A stretch of 47,597 nucleotides of DNA from an uncultured Muribaculaceae bacterium (GCA_905233845.1 CAJOFH010000016.1:1-47597), one strand, 5' to 3'; counted from the first letter of the stretch, positions 27,201-38,172 are shown. Notes: a model not told the origin generated them from the sequence alone. Made by a program: numbers and translations.

Positions 27201-29411
27201 TATTGGGATGGCGAGCAATATGTGAAGCTCAATTCACGTGAAGAAGCTGTCAACCTGCGTCGCATCGTGGCTCACGTGCGTGTGCAAGGTGCCGAGGTGC
27301 CCACTTGCGACGGCGTGCCCATGAACGGCCCCAGCTCGTTCTACGGACAAATGTACTACTGGATGGCAGTGACCAAAAATAATGCTGGCGAGCGTGTGGT
27401 AATTACCGATGGCACTCACCACTACGACAACACCATCACCAGCGACATTTATCTGGAGTGGACCGACGCACAAGGAGCAAATTACGATTTGCTCAGCAAT
27501 CAGACCCTTGAGCACCGCCTCGAGAACAAGACTGGCCGTGGTACTATCATCCACTTGCAGAAGAACCGCAATACACCACCTATTAAGGACGACTATGTGC
27601 TTGGCGTTGACACCAAAGTGCAAGATGCCGATGTGTGGACCAATACCACCAATCTGGGCACTACTTGGTGGGGAACCTCACTCGATAGTCCTTGGAAGGG
27701 TTCGGTAGCATGGACCGATGGCATACTCGCAAATTATGACAACTCACGCTTCCTTTACATGGAAAATGGTATCACCCGTGGCCCCGATGTTTACATCGTC
27801 ACCGCCGAGGATGGCACCGAGTGGTACACTTGGTATTGTGACCGCAGTACCGCAACCATCAGGTTTGGTTATGGCGAAGCTCTTAACGGCTATCCCACCT
27901 ATGTGAACGACAAAGATGTGTACAAGTTCTTCGCTCACTATGAATCAGATGAGCTGCATCAGAACGCTGGCGAGTTGTGGTATGTGTGGACTCCAGACTT
28001 TGAAGCTACTCTCGACGGCAACGGTCAGAGCAGGGACAATGGTGAGATTCTCGATGTGACCCGTATGTACGAGAGCAGCGCCAAACAAAAGGCATTGTGC
28101 TCTACATTCCGTGATGGCAACTATGTGTATTACACCGACATCAAGGGTTGGGGCGACGATAATGTGTACTGCTACGTTTGGAGTGTGCCTGGTATCGATT
28201 GGCCTGGTATCCAGATGGTGAAAGTGGGATATGACGACGAGGGACATCCTGTTTATCTTGCCGACCTCTCCAACTATGATGTGAGCAACGCCGAGGGTAT
28301 TCTCTTCAATAATGGTGTTACCGACTCGCACGCCACTAACAAGCGTCAGACCGGCAACCTACAATGGGAGAATCATGGCTGCTACGACTACTTGGGTCTC
28401 ATCTATCGCATTGGTGGCAACATCGACGTTATTGAAAACGAGCCCGACGGAGAGAACTCGTCGCTCACATTGCGTGGTGTGTGGTATAGCCGTGTCAAAG
28501 GAACTCTGCTTGCCAAGGGAAATAACGACTACAACAACAAGAGTGTTAACAGTCGTGGATACATCGACTTTGCGAAGATGGTTACCGATGATGGAGCGCT
28601 TCAAACATGGGAATATGACCAGAGCAATTGGGTGGAAATTGAGCCAAGCGAGAGCGTGAGCGCTGAGGATCTAATAAATCTTCTTGAAATGGACTTTACA
28701 GTCTATGGCACCAAGCTCAGCAGTGTGAACCCACGATTCAAAGCTATTTCTATCAGCAACGTGAGCAATGGAGGTGAATACATTGTCAACCACTATACTC
28801 CTGCCCATTTCAATGGCACATGCTTCCAGCAGCGACGTGGTGACAATGAGTGGTACTTCTTTGTGGAGCCTAAGCCAAACGAGCTTGCCGAAATTGACTG
28901 GGCCATCTTTAATGAGGGAGCATTCTATGCTTATTCGCAATCAGGATTTGATGGCACCATCAACGTTGACTGGAGCTATCATGATCCAGGCTATAGCGAC
29001 GCTAACATGACTAGCAATACTGGCCTGGATTTGGATGAATGTGGAAAAGACCCTGGTACGCTCATTGACTTAAATGGCTACTCTGGTTGGCTGGCCATCA
29101 TCAAACTAGCCGAGACTCCTGCCACGCAAAACGCCCCAGGCATGAAAGGACAGTATGATGAAGATGATTTGGCGCCATCATCAGGCAGAGCAGCAAAATA
29201 CACCGTTTATCCTATTCTGCTCAACGATGACTTTGCCACCGCCATACAGACCATCAACAGCGATAAGGCAACTGGCATGCGCACCCTCAAGCGCACACGC
29301 TACTATAACCTCATGGGTGTGGAGTCGAGCACTCCATTCCAGGGTGTGAACATCATCGTCAAGGAGTATACCGATGGTTCACGCGAGTCAAGAAAGGTGA
29401 TAATGAAGTAA
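24210..29411 (+). CDS. Large multi-module starch-binding surface protein, likely T9SS cargo
   Basis: This 1733-residue exported protein has a signal peptide (about 1-28). Two X25-like starch modules follow (about 29-110 and 112-205; FKVCKNHSWDEAYPGSNY type). Two long repeats of 185 residues come next, each pairing a chitobiase-C-like domain (FSPAAGTYNS...IYYTTDGSTPTTSS) with an X25-like module (YYVRGNNTDFFGN...). A further pair lies near 590-770. A CBM26-like segment sits near 1317-1395 (VYCYVWSVPGIDWPG...GILFNNG). The end, YNLMGV...GVNIIVKEY...RKVIMK, resembles a type A T9SS sorting tail. I see no catalytic domain. It probably holds starch at the cell surface for the enzymes encoded downstream. 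Confidence 0.85.
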   Translation: MKKSFYQWLLRAVLALVCLLTTTSAWAADTWTVAGTPTALFGTEWSPSTTSNDMTNVSGNDYILFKNVAYSGSGQFKVCKNHSWDEAYPGSNYSFTCPSGTKNVLFTFNSSSKNIKVIYAFTVAGSSQLCGSDWNPEDSNNDMTTTNGITYTWTKNNVVLSSNVEFKVCENHAWTNAYPSNNYNLTINGSGTYNVSISFNSISHVITATAEKVVTAVDAPTFSPAAGTYNSDQNVTLSCATSGATIYYTTDGSTPTTSSTVYNGAIALNGEGTTTIKAFAVKDGNNSAVAEATYTIAYDHYYVRGNNTDFFGNDSWNTNANVMTTTDDTNYTWTSGQATLAAGTTVEFKVVRNGSQWIGTGGDDNGDNIVCTATQAGVYTLTVNYTVHGVPTGTLNLVAGAPDVPTFSPAAGTYNSNQSVTITCATSGATIYYTTDGSTPTTSSTVYSSAIALNGEGTTTIKAIAVKSGVSSAVAEATYTIAYDRYYVRGNNTDFFGNDSWNTNANVMTTTDDTNYTWTSGQATLSAGANVEFKVVKNGNEWIGDNGNNVVCTATQAGVYTLTVTYTVDGTPVGTLNLIEAIPDRYYVVGEPNDVFPNGWTIGDAQLMTANGTTWTWTKSPINLAADATIAFKVKKKSGNDETWIPDGANITVSPEYGAGNYALTITYVENADAPTATLTPLFVTTPVFSPAPGTYDTNQNVTITAGSGTIYYTTDSSDPATSSTRIEYIAPILLHHEDNFTFKAVAVNGNEVSAVATADYTIKYVNIYLFGSVGKQHTWLYSYTNPELTTSDGINYYGVYDILNMPSYTDRQGAGLFLLTTGFGTNWETTQQYMIGSTGSGNFWIDGSHNYLGEWVDAAPVGQSDKGWTIIPDNGHGTYEFFYNRSENKFKLAAFDGPTIYVYDYTRPYIYVKDNNDVEFNGEQPGNPIQVLDESIGGHSGLSDAGDGSGLGNGTLGWYKFAVPSHDTPITFQFYHNNDKTVVPSGMLTGSGDVYYYWDGEQYVKLNSREEAVNLRRIVAHVRVQGAEVPTCDGVPMNGPSSFYGQMYYWMAVTKNNAGERVVITDGTHHYDNTITSDIYLEWTDAQGANYDLLSNQTLEHRLENKTGRGTIIHLQKNRNTPPIKDDYVLGVDTKVQDADVWTNTTNLGTTWWGTSLDSPWKGSVAWTDGILANYDNSRFLYMENGITRGPDVYIVTAEDGTEWYTWYCDRSTATIRFGYGEALNGYPTYVNDKDVYKFFAHYESDELHQNAGELWYVWTPDFEATLDGNGQSRDNGEILDVTRMYESSAKQKALCSTFRDGNYVYYTDIKGWGDDNVYCYVWSVPGIDWPGIQMVKVGYDDEGHPVYLADLSNYDVSNAEGILFNNGVTDSHATNKRQTGNLQWENHGCYDYLGLIYRIGGNIDVIENEPDGENSSLTLRGVWYSRVKGTLLAKGNNDYNNKSVNSRGYIDFAKMVTDDGALQTWEYDQSNWVEIEPSESVSAEDLINLLEMDFTVYGTKLSSVNPRFKAISISNVSNGGEYIVNHYTPAHFNGTCFQQRRGDNEWYFFVEPKPNELAEIDWAIFNEGAFYAYSQSGFDGTINVDWSYHDPGYSDANMTSNTGLDLDECGKDPGTLIDLNGYSGWLAIIKLAETPATQNAPGMKGQYDEDDLAPSSGRAAKYTVYPILLNDDFATAIQTINSDKATGMRTLKRTRYYNLMGVESSTPFQGVNIIVKEYTDGSRESRKVIMK
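24871..25963 (+). repeat. Two 555-nt tandem repeats inside the surface-protein gene
   Basis: The unit at 24871 recurs from 25426 with a 555-nt period (185 codons) and high nucleotide identity, pointing to a recent duplication. Long identical stretches, such as IYYTTDGSTPTTSSTVY and NANVMTTTDDTNYTWTSGQA, make the locus prone to copy-number change. Confidence 0.85.
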
Positions 29412-29436
29412 AGCACAATTCATCATGACACAAATT

Positions 29437-29469
29437 AAAAGCGCCAATACAGATTATTGGCGCTTTTTT
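29437..29469. terminator. Bidirectional terminator
   Basis: AAAAGCGCCAATA and TATTGGCGCTTTTTT form a strong stem with T-runs on both strands. It serves the surface-protein gene and the convergent PIG-L gene. Confidence 0.9.
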
Positions 29470-29486
29470 AGTGTTCCATTGTAGGG

Positions 29487-30245
29487 TTAAATTGTTGCGA
29501 GCGAGTCGCTATGCAGGGCGAAGGCCTCGGCAGCTAAGCAGCGGCTCTCAATGCCACGGAATTTCTCCATGGTGGTGTGCCAGCCGTCGTAGAGTTCTTG
29601 CATGCCCTGGCTAACGTGGCAGTTGCACGCCTCATGTTTTCGTTCCAGCACCGCCTCAATGTTTACCCAATGCGTAGGGTGGAACATCTGCGTCTGCTCG
29701 CCACTCATCACTTCGAAGTAGTAGAGCTTGAACCTGCGGTCGAGCCGTCGCCATGCGTCGAGCACCAACGTTCCGCACACTGCATGGTCGCGGTGTGCGT
29801 CGATGGGCCAGTGCGTGAGCACCACATCGGGGTTCTCACGGTCAATGAGTTCGCGCATCTCCTTATACCGCTCCAGGTTCACCTCGGTGTTGCCGTCAAT
29901 CTGGCTCATGAATATGTGCCGCGCACCAGTTATTTCGCAGGCGTTTTTGCTCTCCACCACACGTATGGCGGCAGCCTCGTCATGGCTCTTGCCTCGTATG
30001 CCTGCCTCGCCACGAGTGAGGTAGACGCACACTACCTCATGCCCCGCGTCGGCAAGCAAACACATGGTGCCTCCGCAACCTGTTTCAGGATCATCAGGAT
30101 GCGCACCAATCACTAGTATTTTTCTGCGCTGTCTTGTGTTGTTGCCATTATCTACTCCTGCAGCATTACTAACCAATGGAATACCAAGTACAGTAGCTCC
30201 TGCAGCTGCCGCACTAACAGTCTTTATCATCTCACGTCTATTCAT
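29487..30245 (-). CDS. Exported PIG-L/LmbE-family deacetylase
   Basis: This 252-residue zinc enzyme probably removes acetyl groups from N-acetylated sugars. The zinc-binding GAHPDDPE is at 47-54 and the second site is HWPIDAHRDHAVC near 145-157. The N-terminus NRREMIKTVSAAAAGATVLG carries a twin-arginine-like pair and a hydrophobic stretch, suggesting Tat export. It lies inside the starch locus but on the opposite strand. A TCCTTTT repeat sits directly before its start. Confidence 0.9.
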   Translation of the reverse strand: MNRREMIKTVSAAAAGATVLGIPLVSNAAGVDNGNNTRQRRKILVIGAHPDDPETGCGGTMCLLADAGHEVVCVYLTRGEAGIRGKSHDEAAAIRVVESKNACEITGARHIFMSQIDGNTEVNLERYKEMRELIDRENPDVVLTHWPIDAHRDHAVCGTLVLDAWRRLDRRFKLYYFEVMSGEQTQMFHPTHWVNIEAVLERKHEACNCHVSQGMQELYDGWHTTMEKFRGIESRCLAAEAFALHSDSLATI

Positions 30246-30266
30246 GATTAAAAGGAGTTAAAAGAG
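30246..30266 (-). repeat. Short TCCTTTT repeat before the PIG-L gene
   Basis: On the minus strand it reads CTCTTTTAA then CTCCTTTTAA, a 9-nt step, directly before the start codon. Confidence 0.5.
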
Positions 30267-30863
30267 TTAAAACGGTAATTCTAGATTGCCATATTCTACT
30301 TCTGATTCATTTGCTTGTGAAGAATCTTTATATTCTTTGCGTTCTTTGTATATATTCTCACGAGTGCCACCTTTGGTGACAAAATTATGTTTGCTACTTC
30401 TTATTAAGCTGTCAACAAGGAATTTGCACTGGAAAATCAAGATTATTAGGATATTGGCGCATGTCTCATCGCTTCGTTGTATTAATGCATCTCGATAAAA
30501 ATGAACATCATTTCTTCGGGCGCAATATTGTCTTGTTTTTTGATGTCGGGGATCATCTTCTTCCCAAAGGACCAAATTCCTTGTATTCAGATAATCGATA
30601 TAATCTGTTTTAAGCTCTGCCAAACTTCCACTTGCAAAGCCGAGAAGTTTCATCTTGCTAATTTTAGATGCTGCACCATCAACATTACCCTCAGCTATGT
30701 TTTGTTTGCCCGAACGAGCAGCCTGAAGCATTTGGTCAAAAGTGCGGTCACTTTTATTCACAAATCGATTTATGAAATCATAAGTGCATTGATATATGGC
30801 ATCGGCCTTTTTAAATGCCATAAGGTTATTATAATCGCCGTCTGGTTCAAAAGCTTTTCCCAT
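30267..30863 (-). CDS. Four-helix-bundle protein (S23/Avd-like)
   Basis: This 198-residue protein matches the four-helix-bundle family first seen in 23S rRNA intervening sequences: YDFINRFVNKSDRTFDQMLQAARSGKQNIAEGN, then a helix with GSLAELKTDYIDYL. The C-terminal GGTRENIYKERKEY is the typical suffix. The family forms basic pentamers and includes Avd of diversity-generating retroelements. No reverse transcriptase is near here, so the role is unknown. It reads toward the PIG-L gene 21 nt away and may be co-transcribed with it. Confidence 0.85.
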   Translation of the reverse strand: MGKAFEPDGDYNNLMAFKKADAIYQCTYDFINRFVNKSDRTFDQMLQAARSGKQNIAEGNVDGAASKISKMKLLGFASGSLAELKTDYIDYLNTRNLVLWEEDDPRHQKTRQYCARRNDVHFYRDALIQRSDETCANILIILIFQCKFLVDSLIRSSKHNFVTKGGTRENIYKERKEYKDSSQANESEVEYGNLELPF

Positions 30864-31137
30864 AACTTATTAATGAAATAATTTCAACAAAAGTAGTAAA
30901 AAATAATGAATAAGAAATATTAAAGTTAGAATTCTTTTTTTAAACACAGTGTATTAACTATTTTATTCCTTTTTTAACTCCTTTATTTCCTTTCATTCCT
31001 TTATTTCCTTTAACTCCTTTGTTTTTTGCAAACGTTTTCATAGTTTTTTGGACCTTATTATAATAAATAAGTTAAGTATTTATTTTAAATATTACTAATT
31101 TTACTCACTGGAAAAAATAATATAAAATATATTCGCT
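30864..31137. repeat. Divergent spacer with TCCTTTNNN repeats
   Basis: The AT-rich spacer holds six TCCTT units at 30966-31019, mostly at a 9-nt period (TCCTTTATT, TCCTTTCAT, TCCTTTAAC). The operator at 31027-31040 and the malQ promoter follow. No small ORF is seen. Confidence 0.65.
31027..31040. promoter_or_regulatory. LacI-family-like operator, malQ copy
   Basis: TGCAAACGTTTTCA differs by one base from the perfect palindrome at 24084. It lies 69 nt before TAATTTTA (31096-31103), a near-match to the -7 element. That promoter also lacks a -33 TTG. Confidence 0.55.
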
Positions 31138-33819
31138 ATGAAACTAATTTTTAATCTAGACTATCAGACAATCTTTGGCGAGGAAGTTGTGCTGCACATT
31201 AATGACAGCAAATTAGACTTCCTCGATGCTACTCACAAGATGACCACCGAAGATGGTCGTCGTTGGACATGTGAGGTGAGCTATCCTGGAGTTGGTGGTC
31301 GCTACATCGACTATTACTACAGCGTGAACCGTGGCGAGGAGGAAGTACGTCACGAGTGGCAGACTGTTCCCCACCGTCTTGTGTTCTCGTGCGCAAAGGC
31401 CAAGCGTTACACAATCTATGACCACTGGCTTGACCTCCCCGAAGACAGCTACCTTTACAGTAGTGCCTTCACCGACTGCCTCGCCGAGCGCCCTGAGCGC
31501 AAGCTCGCCAGCACTGGTTTTGGCAAGACTGCAGTCATCAACGTGCGTGCTCCACAGCTCGCCGGCAATCAACGCCTTGTGCTCTGTGGCGAGGGGCCTG
31601 CCCTGGGTGACTGGAGTGCAAAACGTGGTCTTGAGATGACCGAGGTGACTCACAACCAGTGGGCTATTAAGCTCAACACTTCAAAACTTGCAAGCAACCG
31701 CATTGTTTTCAAGTTTGTCGCTCTTGACGACAAGGACGGCATCTGCTGGGAGGAGTGTGACAACCGCAGCATCGAGCTACCCGACCTTGCCACAGGTGAG
31801 GTTGTGACCTATGAACTGCCACAGGCCACATTCCCATTGCCCGCATGGCGCATCGCTGGTACCGTAATTCCTATCTTCTCATTGCGTAGCGAGACTAGTG
31901 CGGGTGTAGGCGACTTTGGCGACCTCAAGAAGATGATCGACTGGATGGAGAAGACAGGCCAGCGTGCCCTTCAGGTGCTTCCTATCAATGATACCACTAT
32001 CACCAAGACTTGGACCGACAGTTACCCATATAACAGCATATCGATTTATGCTCTGCACCCAATGTATGTCGACATCAAGCAGCTTCCCGCCCTTAAGGAT
32101 GTGGAGAAGATGAAAAATTACTTGGCCGAAGGTAAGGAGCTCAATGCACTGCCTCAGATTGACTATGAGCGTGTGAACAAGCTCAAGCTCGGCTATCTGC
32201 GCGACGTGTGGGAGCAAGAAGGCGAGAAGATTGTCAAGGGTAATGATTACAAGAAATTCTATACTGATAACAAGCGTTGGCTCGTTCCTTATGCAGCCTT
32301 CTGTGTGCTTCGCGACAAGTTCGGCACCGCCAACTTTAAAGAGTGGCCCAACCACCGCCAGTTCACTCCATCGCTCAAGAAGAGCGTTGAGGACGCTACT
32401 ACTGCGATTGGCAAGGACGCTGCATTCTGGATGTTCGTACAGTTTGAGCTCAGCAAGCAGATGAAAGCCGCTCACGAGTATGCCCGCAGCAAGCATGTGA
32501 TTCTCAAGGGTGACATCCCCATTGGTATTAGCCCCAACGGCTGCGATGCATGGGTAGAGCCCAACTACTTCAACATGAACGGCCAAGCTGGTGCTCCACC
32601 CGATGCCTTCAGTGCCGACGGTCAAAACTGGGGCTTCCCAACCTATAACTGGGACGAGATGCTTGCCGACGGCTGCCAGTGGTGGGTTCGCCGCTTCCAG
32701 AATATGAGCGAGTATTTCGATGCTTACCGCATCGACCACGTGCTTGGTTTCTTCCGCATTTGGGAGATTCCTATCAGTTCGGTGCAAGGTCTGCTTGGAC
32801 AGTTCTCGCCAGCACTTGGCATGACTCGCGAGGAAGTTGAGGGCTACGGTTTGCGTTGGCAGGAAGAGTTCTTCACTCAGCCATTCATTGCCGACTGGAT
32901 TATTGACCGCGTATTCGGGCCACACGCTCAGCGTGTACGCGACACCTTCTTGCAGCATTCTCATGACGACATTTGGAAGATGCGTCCAGAGTTTGACACC
33001 CAACGCAAGATAGAGGCAGCCTTCGCAGGTAAGAATACTGACGATGATAAATGGGTTCGTGACGGTCTCTATTCTCTAGTTAACAACGTGCTTTTCGTTC
33101 GCGACCGCAAGGATCCTAACAAGTTCCATCCACGCATCACTGCTCAGTTGGCCCTCATTTATGAGGCTTTGTGGGATAGCGACAAGGAAGCTTTCAACCG
33201 CATCTACAACGACTACTACTATCGCCGCAACAACCGCTTCTGGTATCACGAGGCGATGAAGAAGTTACCACGCTTGGTTCAAGCTACCCGTATGCTCGTG
33301 TGCGCCGAGGACCTCGGTATGGTTCCCGATTGCGTGCCCTGGGTAATGAACGAGCTTAAGATTTTGAGCCTTGAGATTCAATCGATGCCCAAGGACAACA
33401 CTCTCAAGTTTGGCCATCTCCAGAGTAATCCTTATCGCTCGGTTAGCACCATCAGCACCCACGACATGAGCACTCTGCGTCAGTGGTGGGATGAGGACTG
33501 GCAGCTCTCGCAGGAGTATTACAACGAGGTTATGTGGAAGTCGGGACCCGCTCCTCATCCACTGCCCGGATGGCTCGCACGCGACATCGTGGCTCAGCAC
33601 CTCTACAGCCCTTCGATGCTCTGCATGATTAGTCTGCAAGACTGGCTATCAATCGACGAACAGCTGCGCCTGCCCGATGCCAATGCCGAGCGCATCAATG
33701 TGCCTGCCAATCCACGTCACTATTGGCGCTACCGCATGCACATGACCATTGAGGAATTGATGGAGAGCAGCGAGTTCAATGCTAAGGTTAAGCAACTTAT
33801 AGCTCAGAGCTATCGATAA
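31138..33819 (+). CDS. malQ: 4-alpha-glucanotransferase (GH77) with two CBM20 domains
   Basis: This cytoplasmic amylomaltase moves alpha-1,4-glucan segments between maltodextrins. Two starch-binding CBM20 domains fill about residues 1-125 and 130-235 (VLHINDS...; VLCGEGPALGDWSAKRGLEM...). The GH77 core begins near 260. The nucleophile is Asp533 in AYRIDHVLGFFR and the acid/base is Glu724 in CAEDLGMVPDCV. STHDMSTLRQWW carries the third acidic residue. At 893 residues it resembles plant DPE2-type enzymes. It leads a four-enzyme starch operon and lacks a signal peptide. Confidence 0.95.
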   Translation: MKLIFNLDYQTIFGEEVVLHINDSKLDFLDATHKMTTEDGRRWTCEVSYPGVGGRYIDYYYSVNRGEEEVRHEWQTVPHRLVFSCAKAKRYTIYDHWLDLPEDSYLYSSAFTDCLAERPERKLASTGFGKTAVINVRAPQLAGNQRLVLCGEGPALGDWSAKRGLEMTEVTHNQWAIKLNTSKLASNRIVFKFVALDDKDGICWEECDNRSIELPDLATGEVVTYELPQATFPLPAWRIAGTVIPIFSLRSETSAGVGDFGDLKKMIDWMEKTGQRALQVLPINDTTITKTWTDSYPYNSISIYALHPMYVDIKQLPALKDVEKMKNYLAEGKELNALPQIDYERVNKLKLGYLRDVWEQEGEKIVKGNDYKKFYTDNKRWLVPYAAFCVLRDKFGTANFKEWPNHRQFTPSLKKSVEDATTAIGKDAAFWMFVQFELSKQMKAAHEYARSKHVILKGDIPIGISPNGCDAWVEPNYFNMNGQAGAPPDAFSADGQNWGFPTYNWDEMLADGCQWWVRRFQNMSEYFDAYRIDHVLGFFRIWEIPISSVQGLLGQFSPALGMTREEVEGYGLRWQEEFFTQPFIADWIIDRVFGPHAQRVRDTFLQHSHDDIWKMRPEFDTQRKIEAAFAGKNTDDDKWVRDGLYSLVNNVLFVRDRKDPNKFHPRITAQLALIYEALWDSDKEAFNRIYNDYYYRRNNRFWYHEAMKKLPRLVQATRMLVCAEDLGMVPDCVPWVMNELKILSLEIQSMPKDNTLKFGHLQSNPYRSVSTISTHDMSTLRQWWDEDWQLSQEYYNEVMWKSGPAPHPLPGWLARDIVAQHLYSPSMLCMISLQDWLSIDEQLRLPDANAERINVPANPRHYWRYRMHMTIEELMESSEFNAKVKQLIAQSYR

Positions 33820-33833
33820 ATGATTGACAAAGA

Positions 33834-33872
33834 GGTTCTAGACTTTCTAGATATTCTAGATTTTCTAGAACC
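33834..33872. repeat. TTCTAGANN 9-nt repeat forming a hairpin
   Basis: Four units (TTCTAGACT, TTCTAGATA, TTCTAGATT, TTCTAGAAC) give an imperfect palindrome with perfect outer arms GGTTCTAGA and TCTAGAACC. It lies between malQ and the alpha-glucosidase and may trim read-through or protect mRNA. Confidence 0.7.
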
Positions 33873-33896
33873 TTTAGTTTAAATAGAATAACCTAA

Positions 33897-36119
<2,223 letters not shown>

Positions 36120-36129
36120 AGTGAGTTTT

Positions 36130-36182
36130 TAATTCATTTTATTCTTTTAATTCCTTTAATTCCTTTAATTCCTTTTGATTAA
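36130..36182 (+). repeat. TCCTTTAAT repeats before the pullulanase gene
   Basis: Three perfect 9-nt steps of TCCTTTAAT lie directly before the ATG at 36183, on the sense strand. Confidence 0.7.
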
Positions 36183-38129
36183 ATGAAAAAAATCCTATTA
36201 ACAGCAATTATCGCTTTGACTATGGCAACAGCAGGTGCTCGCGACTATAATTTCAACGAGATGACCTATACCCCTAAGGCCACCACGTTCTTTCTCAACA
36301 CCAACGATGACGCACAAGCCGTAACCGTTAGAATCTACGATGCCGGCAAGGACGGGAATATGCTCAAGAAGATTGAGCTCAAACGTGTCAAAGGATGCAA
36401 AGATGAATGGACTGGAAAAGTCAAAGGTGACTTGAAGGGTAAGTTCTACACTTTCGATGTGAAATACAACGGAGTCTATATGGGCGAGAACCCAGGCATC
36501 TTTGCCAAGGCAGTGGGCGTGAACGGTCGCCGAGGCGCCATTATCGATATGGCTGAGACAAACCCAGAAGGCTGGCAAAGTGGCCGACTCTCGCCACTCA
36601 TCGACTTAGGCGATCACATAATCTATGAGATGCATCACCGCGACTTCTCGATTGATGAGTCGAGTGGCCTGCAGCACAAAGGCAAATTTCTTGCGCTCAC
36701 CGAACCCAAGGCGTTAGAGTATCTCAAGAATTTGGGCGTGAATACTATTCACATTCTGCCATCTTACGATTATGCCTCAATCGATGAAGAGCACTTGGAG
36801 CAAAATCGTTACAATTGGGGATATGACCCATTGAATTACAATGTGCCTGAGGGTGGTTACTCTACCAATCCCTATGACCCAGCAACACGCATCCGTGAGT
36901 TCAAACAGATGGTTCAAGCGTTGCATGGAGCTGGCATGCAGGTGGTGCTTGACGTGGTTTACAACCACACCTATAGCATCGACGATGGTAATTTCCACAA
37001 GACTTGTCCTGGAACTTTCTATCGCAAGAATCCCGATGGCTCGTGGAGTAACGGCAGTGGTTGTGGAAACGAGACAGCCAGCGAGCGCGACATCATGCGT
37101 GCCTATATGCTCGCCAGTGTAAAATACTGGATGGAGGAGTATGGTATTGACGGATTCCGTTTCGACTTGATGGGCGTGCACGACATCGAGACAATGAATG
37201 CCATTGCCGACATGGTGCATCAAAATAACCCCAACCGCATCGTCTATGGCGAAGGCTGGAGCGCTGGTTCGTGTGCTTTACCAGGCGAGATGTTGGGTTT
37301 GAAGGCCAATATCAAGCGAATGCCAGGCATCGCGGCTTTCAGTGATGACATTCGTGACGCGTTGCGCGGACCATGGGATGGCGATGACAAGGCTGCATTC
37401 CTGGGTGGAATCCCAGGTTATGAGGAGAGTCTGAAGTTTGGTATCGCTGGAGCCTCACAACATCCGCAAATTGATTATAGCAAGGTGAACTACAGTAAGG
37501 CTCCTTTTGCCAATAATCCAAATCAGATGATAGCCTATGTGAGTTGTCATGACGATATGTGCTTGGTCGATCGCCTGAAAGCCAGCATCCCTGGCCTCAC
37601 CGAGAAAGACCTCATTAAACTTGACTTGATGGCGCAGACAGCTGTCTTCACCTCGCAAGGTATACCCTTTATGCTCAGTGGCGAGGAGATGCTGCGTGAC
37701 AAGAAGGGTGTTCACAACAGCTACGAGAGTCCCGATAGTATCAACCACCTCGATTGGAATAACCTCAAGCGTTATCCGCAGGTGTTTGAGTACTATAAGA
37801 ACCTTATTGCTTTGCGCAGGAACCATCATTTGGCTTATATCTCTGACTCTAAGTTTAAACGCACTTCTACTGCTGGAGCACTTGAGTTCTTGCCGGGTGG
37901 TGACTGCTTGGTGGCTTACCGATATAAGAACCTCAACGAACTTGGTGACAAGTGGAACAACCTCATTGTCATCCTCAACGGCAACAATGAGAAGCGCACC
38001 GTGAAACTGCCCAAGTCTACCTATACCATCGTGGGCGACGGCGATGTAATCAATGAGAAAGGCATATACACCCTTACTACCGACGAGATTATCGCTCCAC
38101 CACACTCAGCAATAATCATGCACGACTGA
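36183..38129 (+). CDS. pulA: Type I pullulanase (GH13)
   Basis: This 648-residue debranching enzyme cuts alpha-1,6 links in pullulan and starch. The signal peptide is short (MKKILLTAIIALTMATAGA). A CBM48-like N-domain follows, then the YNWGYDPLNYNVPEG signature of type I pullulanases near 205-219. The catalytic residues are Asp328 (GFRFDLMG), Glu357 (YGEGWSAG) and Asp457 (SCHDDM). It provides debranched dextrins for the GH97 enzyme and MalQ. Confidence 0.94.
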   Translation: MKKILLTAIIALTMATAGARDYNFNEMTYTPKATTFFLNTNDDAQAVTVRIYDAGKDGNMLKKIELKRVKGCKDEWTGKVKGDLKGKFYTFDVKYNGVYMGENPGIFAKAVGVNGRRGAIIDMAETNPEGWQSGRLSPLIDLGDHIIYEMHHRDFSIDESSGLQHKGKFLALTEPKALEYLKNLGVNTIHILPSYDYASIDEEHLEQNRYNWGYDPLNYNVPEGGYSTNPYDPATRIREFKQMVQALHGAGMQVVLDVVYNHTYSIDDGNFHKTCPGTFYRKNPDGSWSNGSGCGNETASERDIMRAYMLASVKYWMEEYGIDGFRFDLMGVHDIETMNAIADMVHQNNPNRIVYGEGWSAGSCALPGEMLGLKANIKRMPGIAAFSDDIRDALRGPWDGDDKAAFLGGIPGYEESLKFGIAGASQHPQIDYSKVNYSKAPFANNPNQMIAYVSCHDDMCLVDRLKASIPGLTEKDLIKLDLMAQTAVFTSQGIPFMLSGEEMLRDKKGVHNSYESPDSINHLDWNNLKRYPQVFEYYKNLIALRRNHHLAYISDSKFKRTSTAGALEFLPGGDCLVAYRYKNLNELGDKWNNLIVILNGNNEKRTVKLPKSTYTIVGDGDVINEKGIYTLTTDEIIAPPHSAIIMHD

Positions 38130-38137
38130 TTTAATTC

Positions 38138-38172
38138 AATGCATAATGCACAATTCACAATGCACAATGCAT
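38138..38172 (-). repeat. 7-nt tandem repeat, five units
   Basis: AATGCAT, AATGCAC, AATTCAC, AATGCAC and AATGCAT run in tandem. On the minus strand they match the GTGCATT-type repeat at 44054-44130. Confidence 0.75.

Noticed and set aside
30267-30863. Diversity-generating retroelement
   Set aside because: The four-helix-bundle protein is Avd-like, but no reverse transcriptase or template/variable repeat pair is nearby.
31879-33003. A 374-codon minus-strand frame opposite malQ
   Set aside because: It is a shadow of the GH77 coding strand with no domain or start signal.
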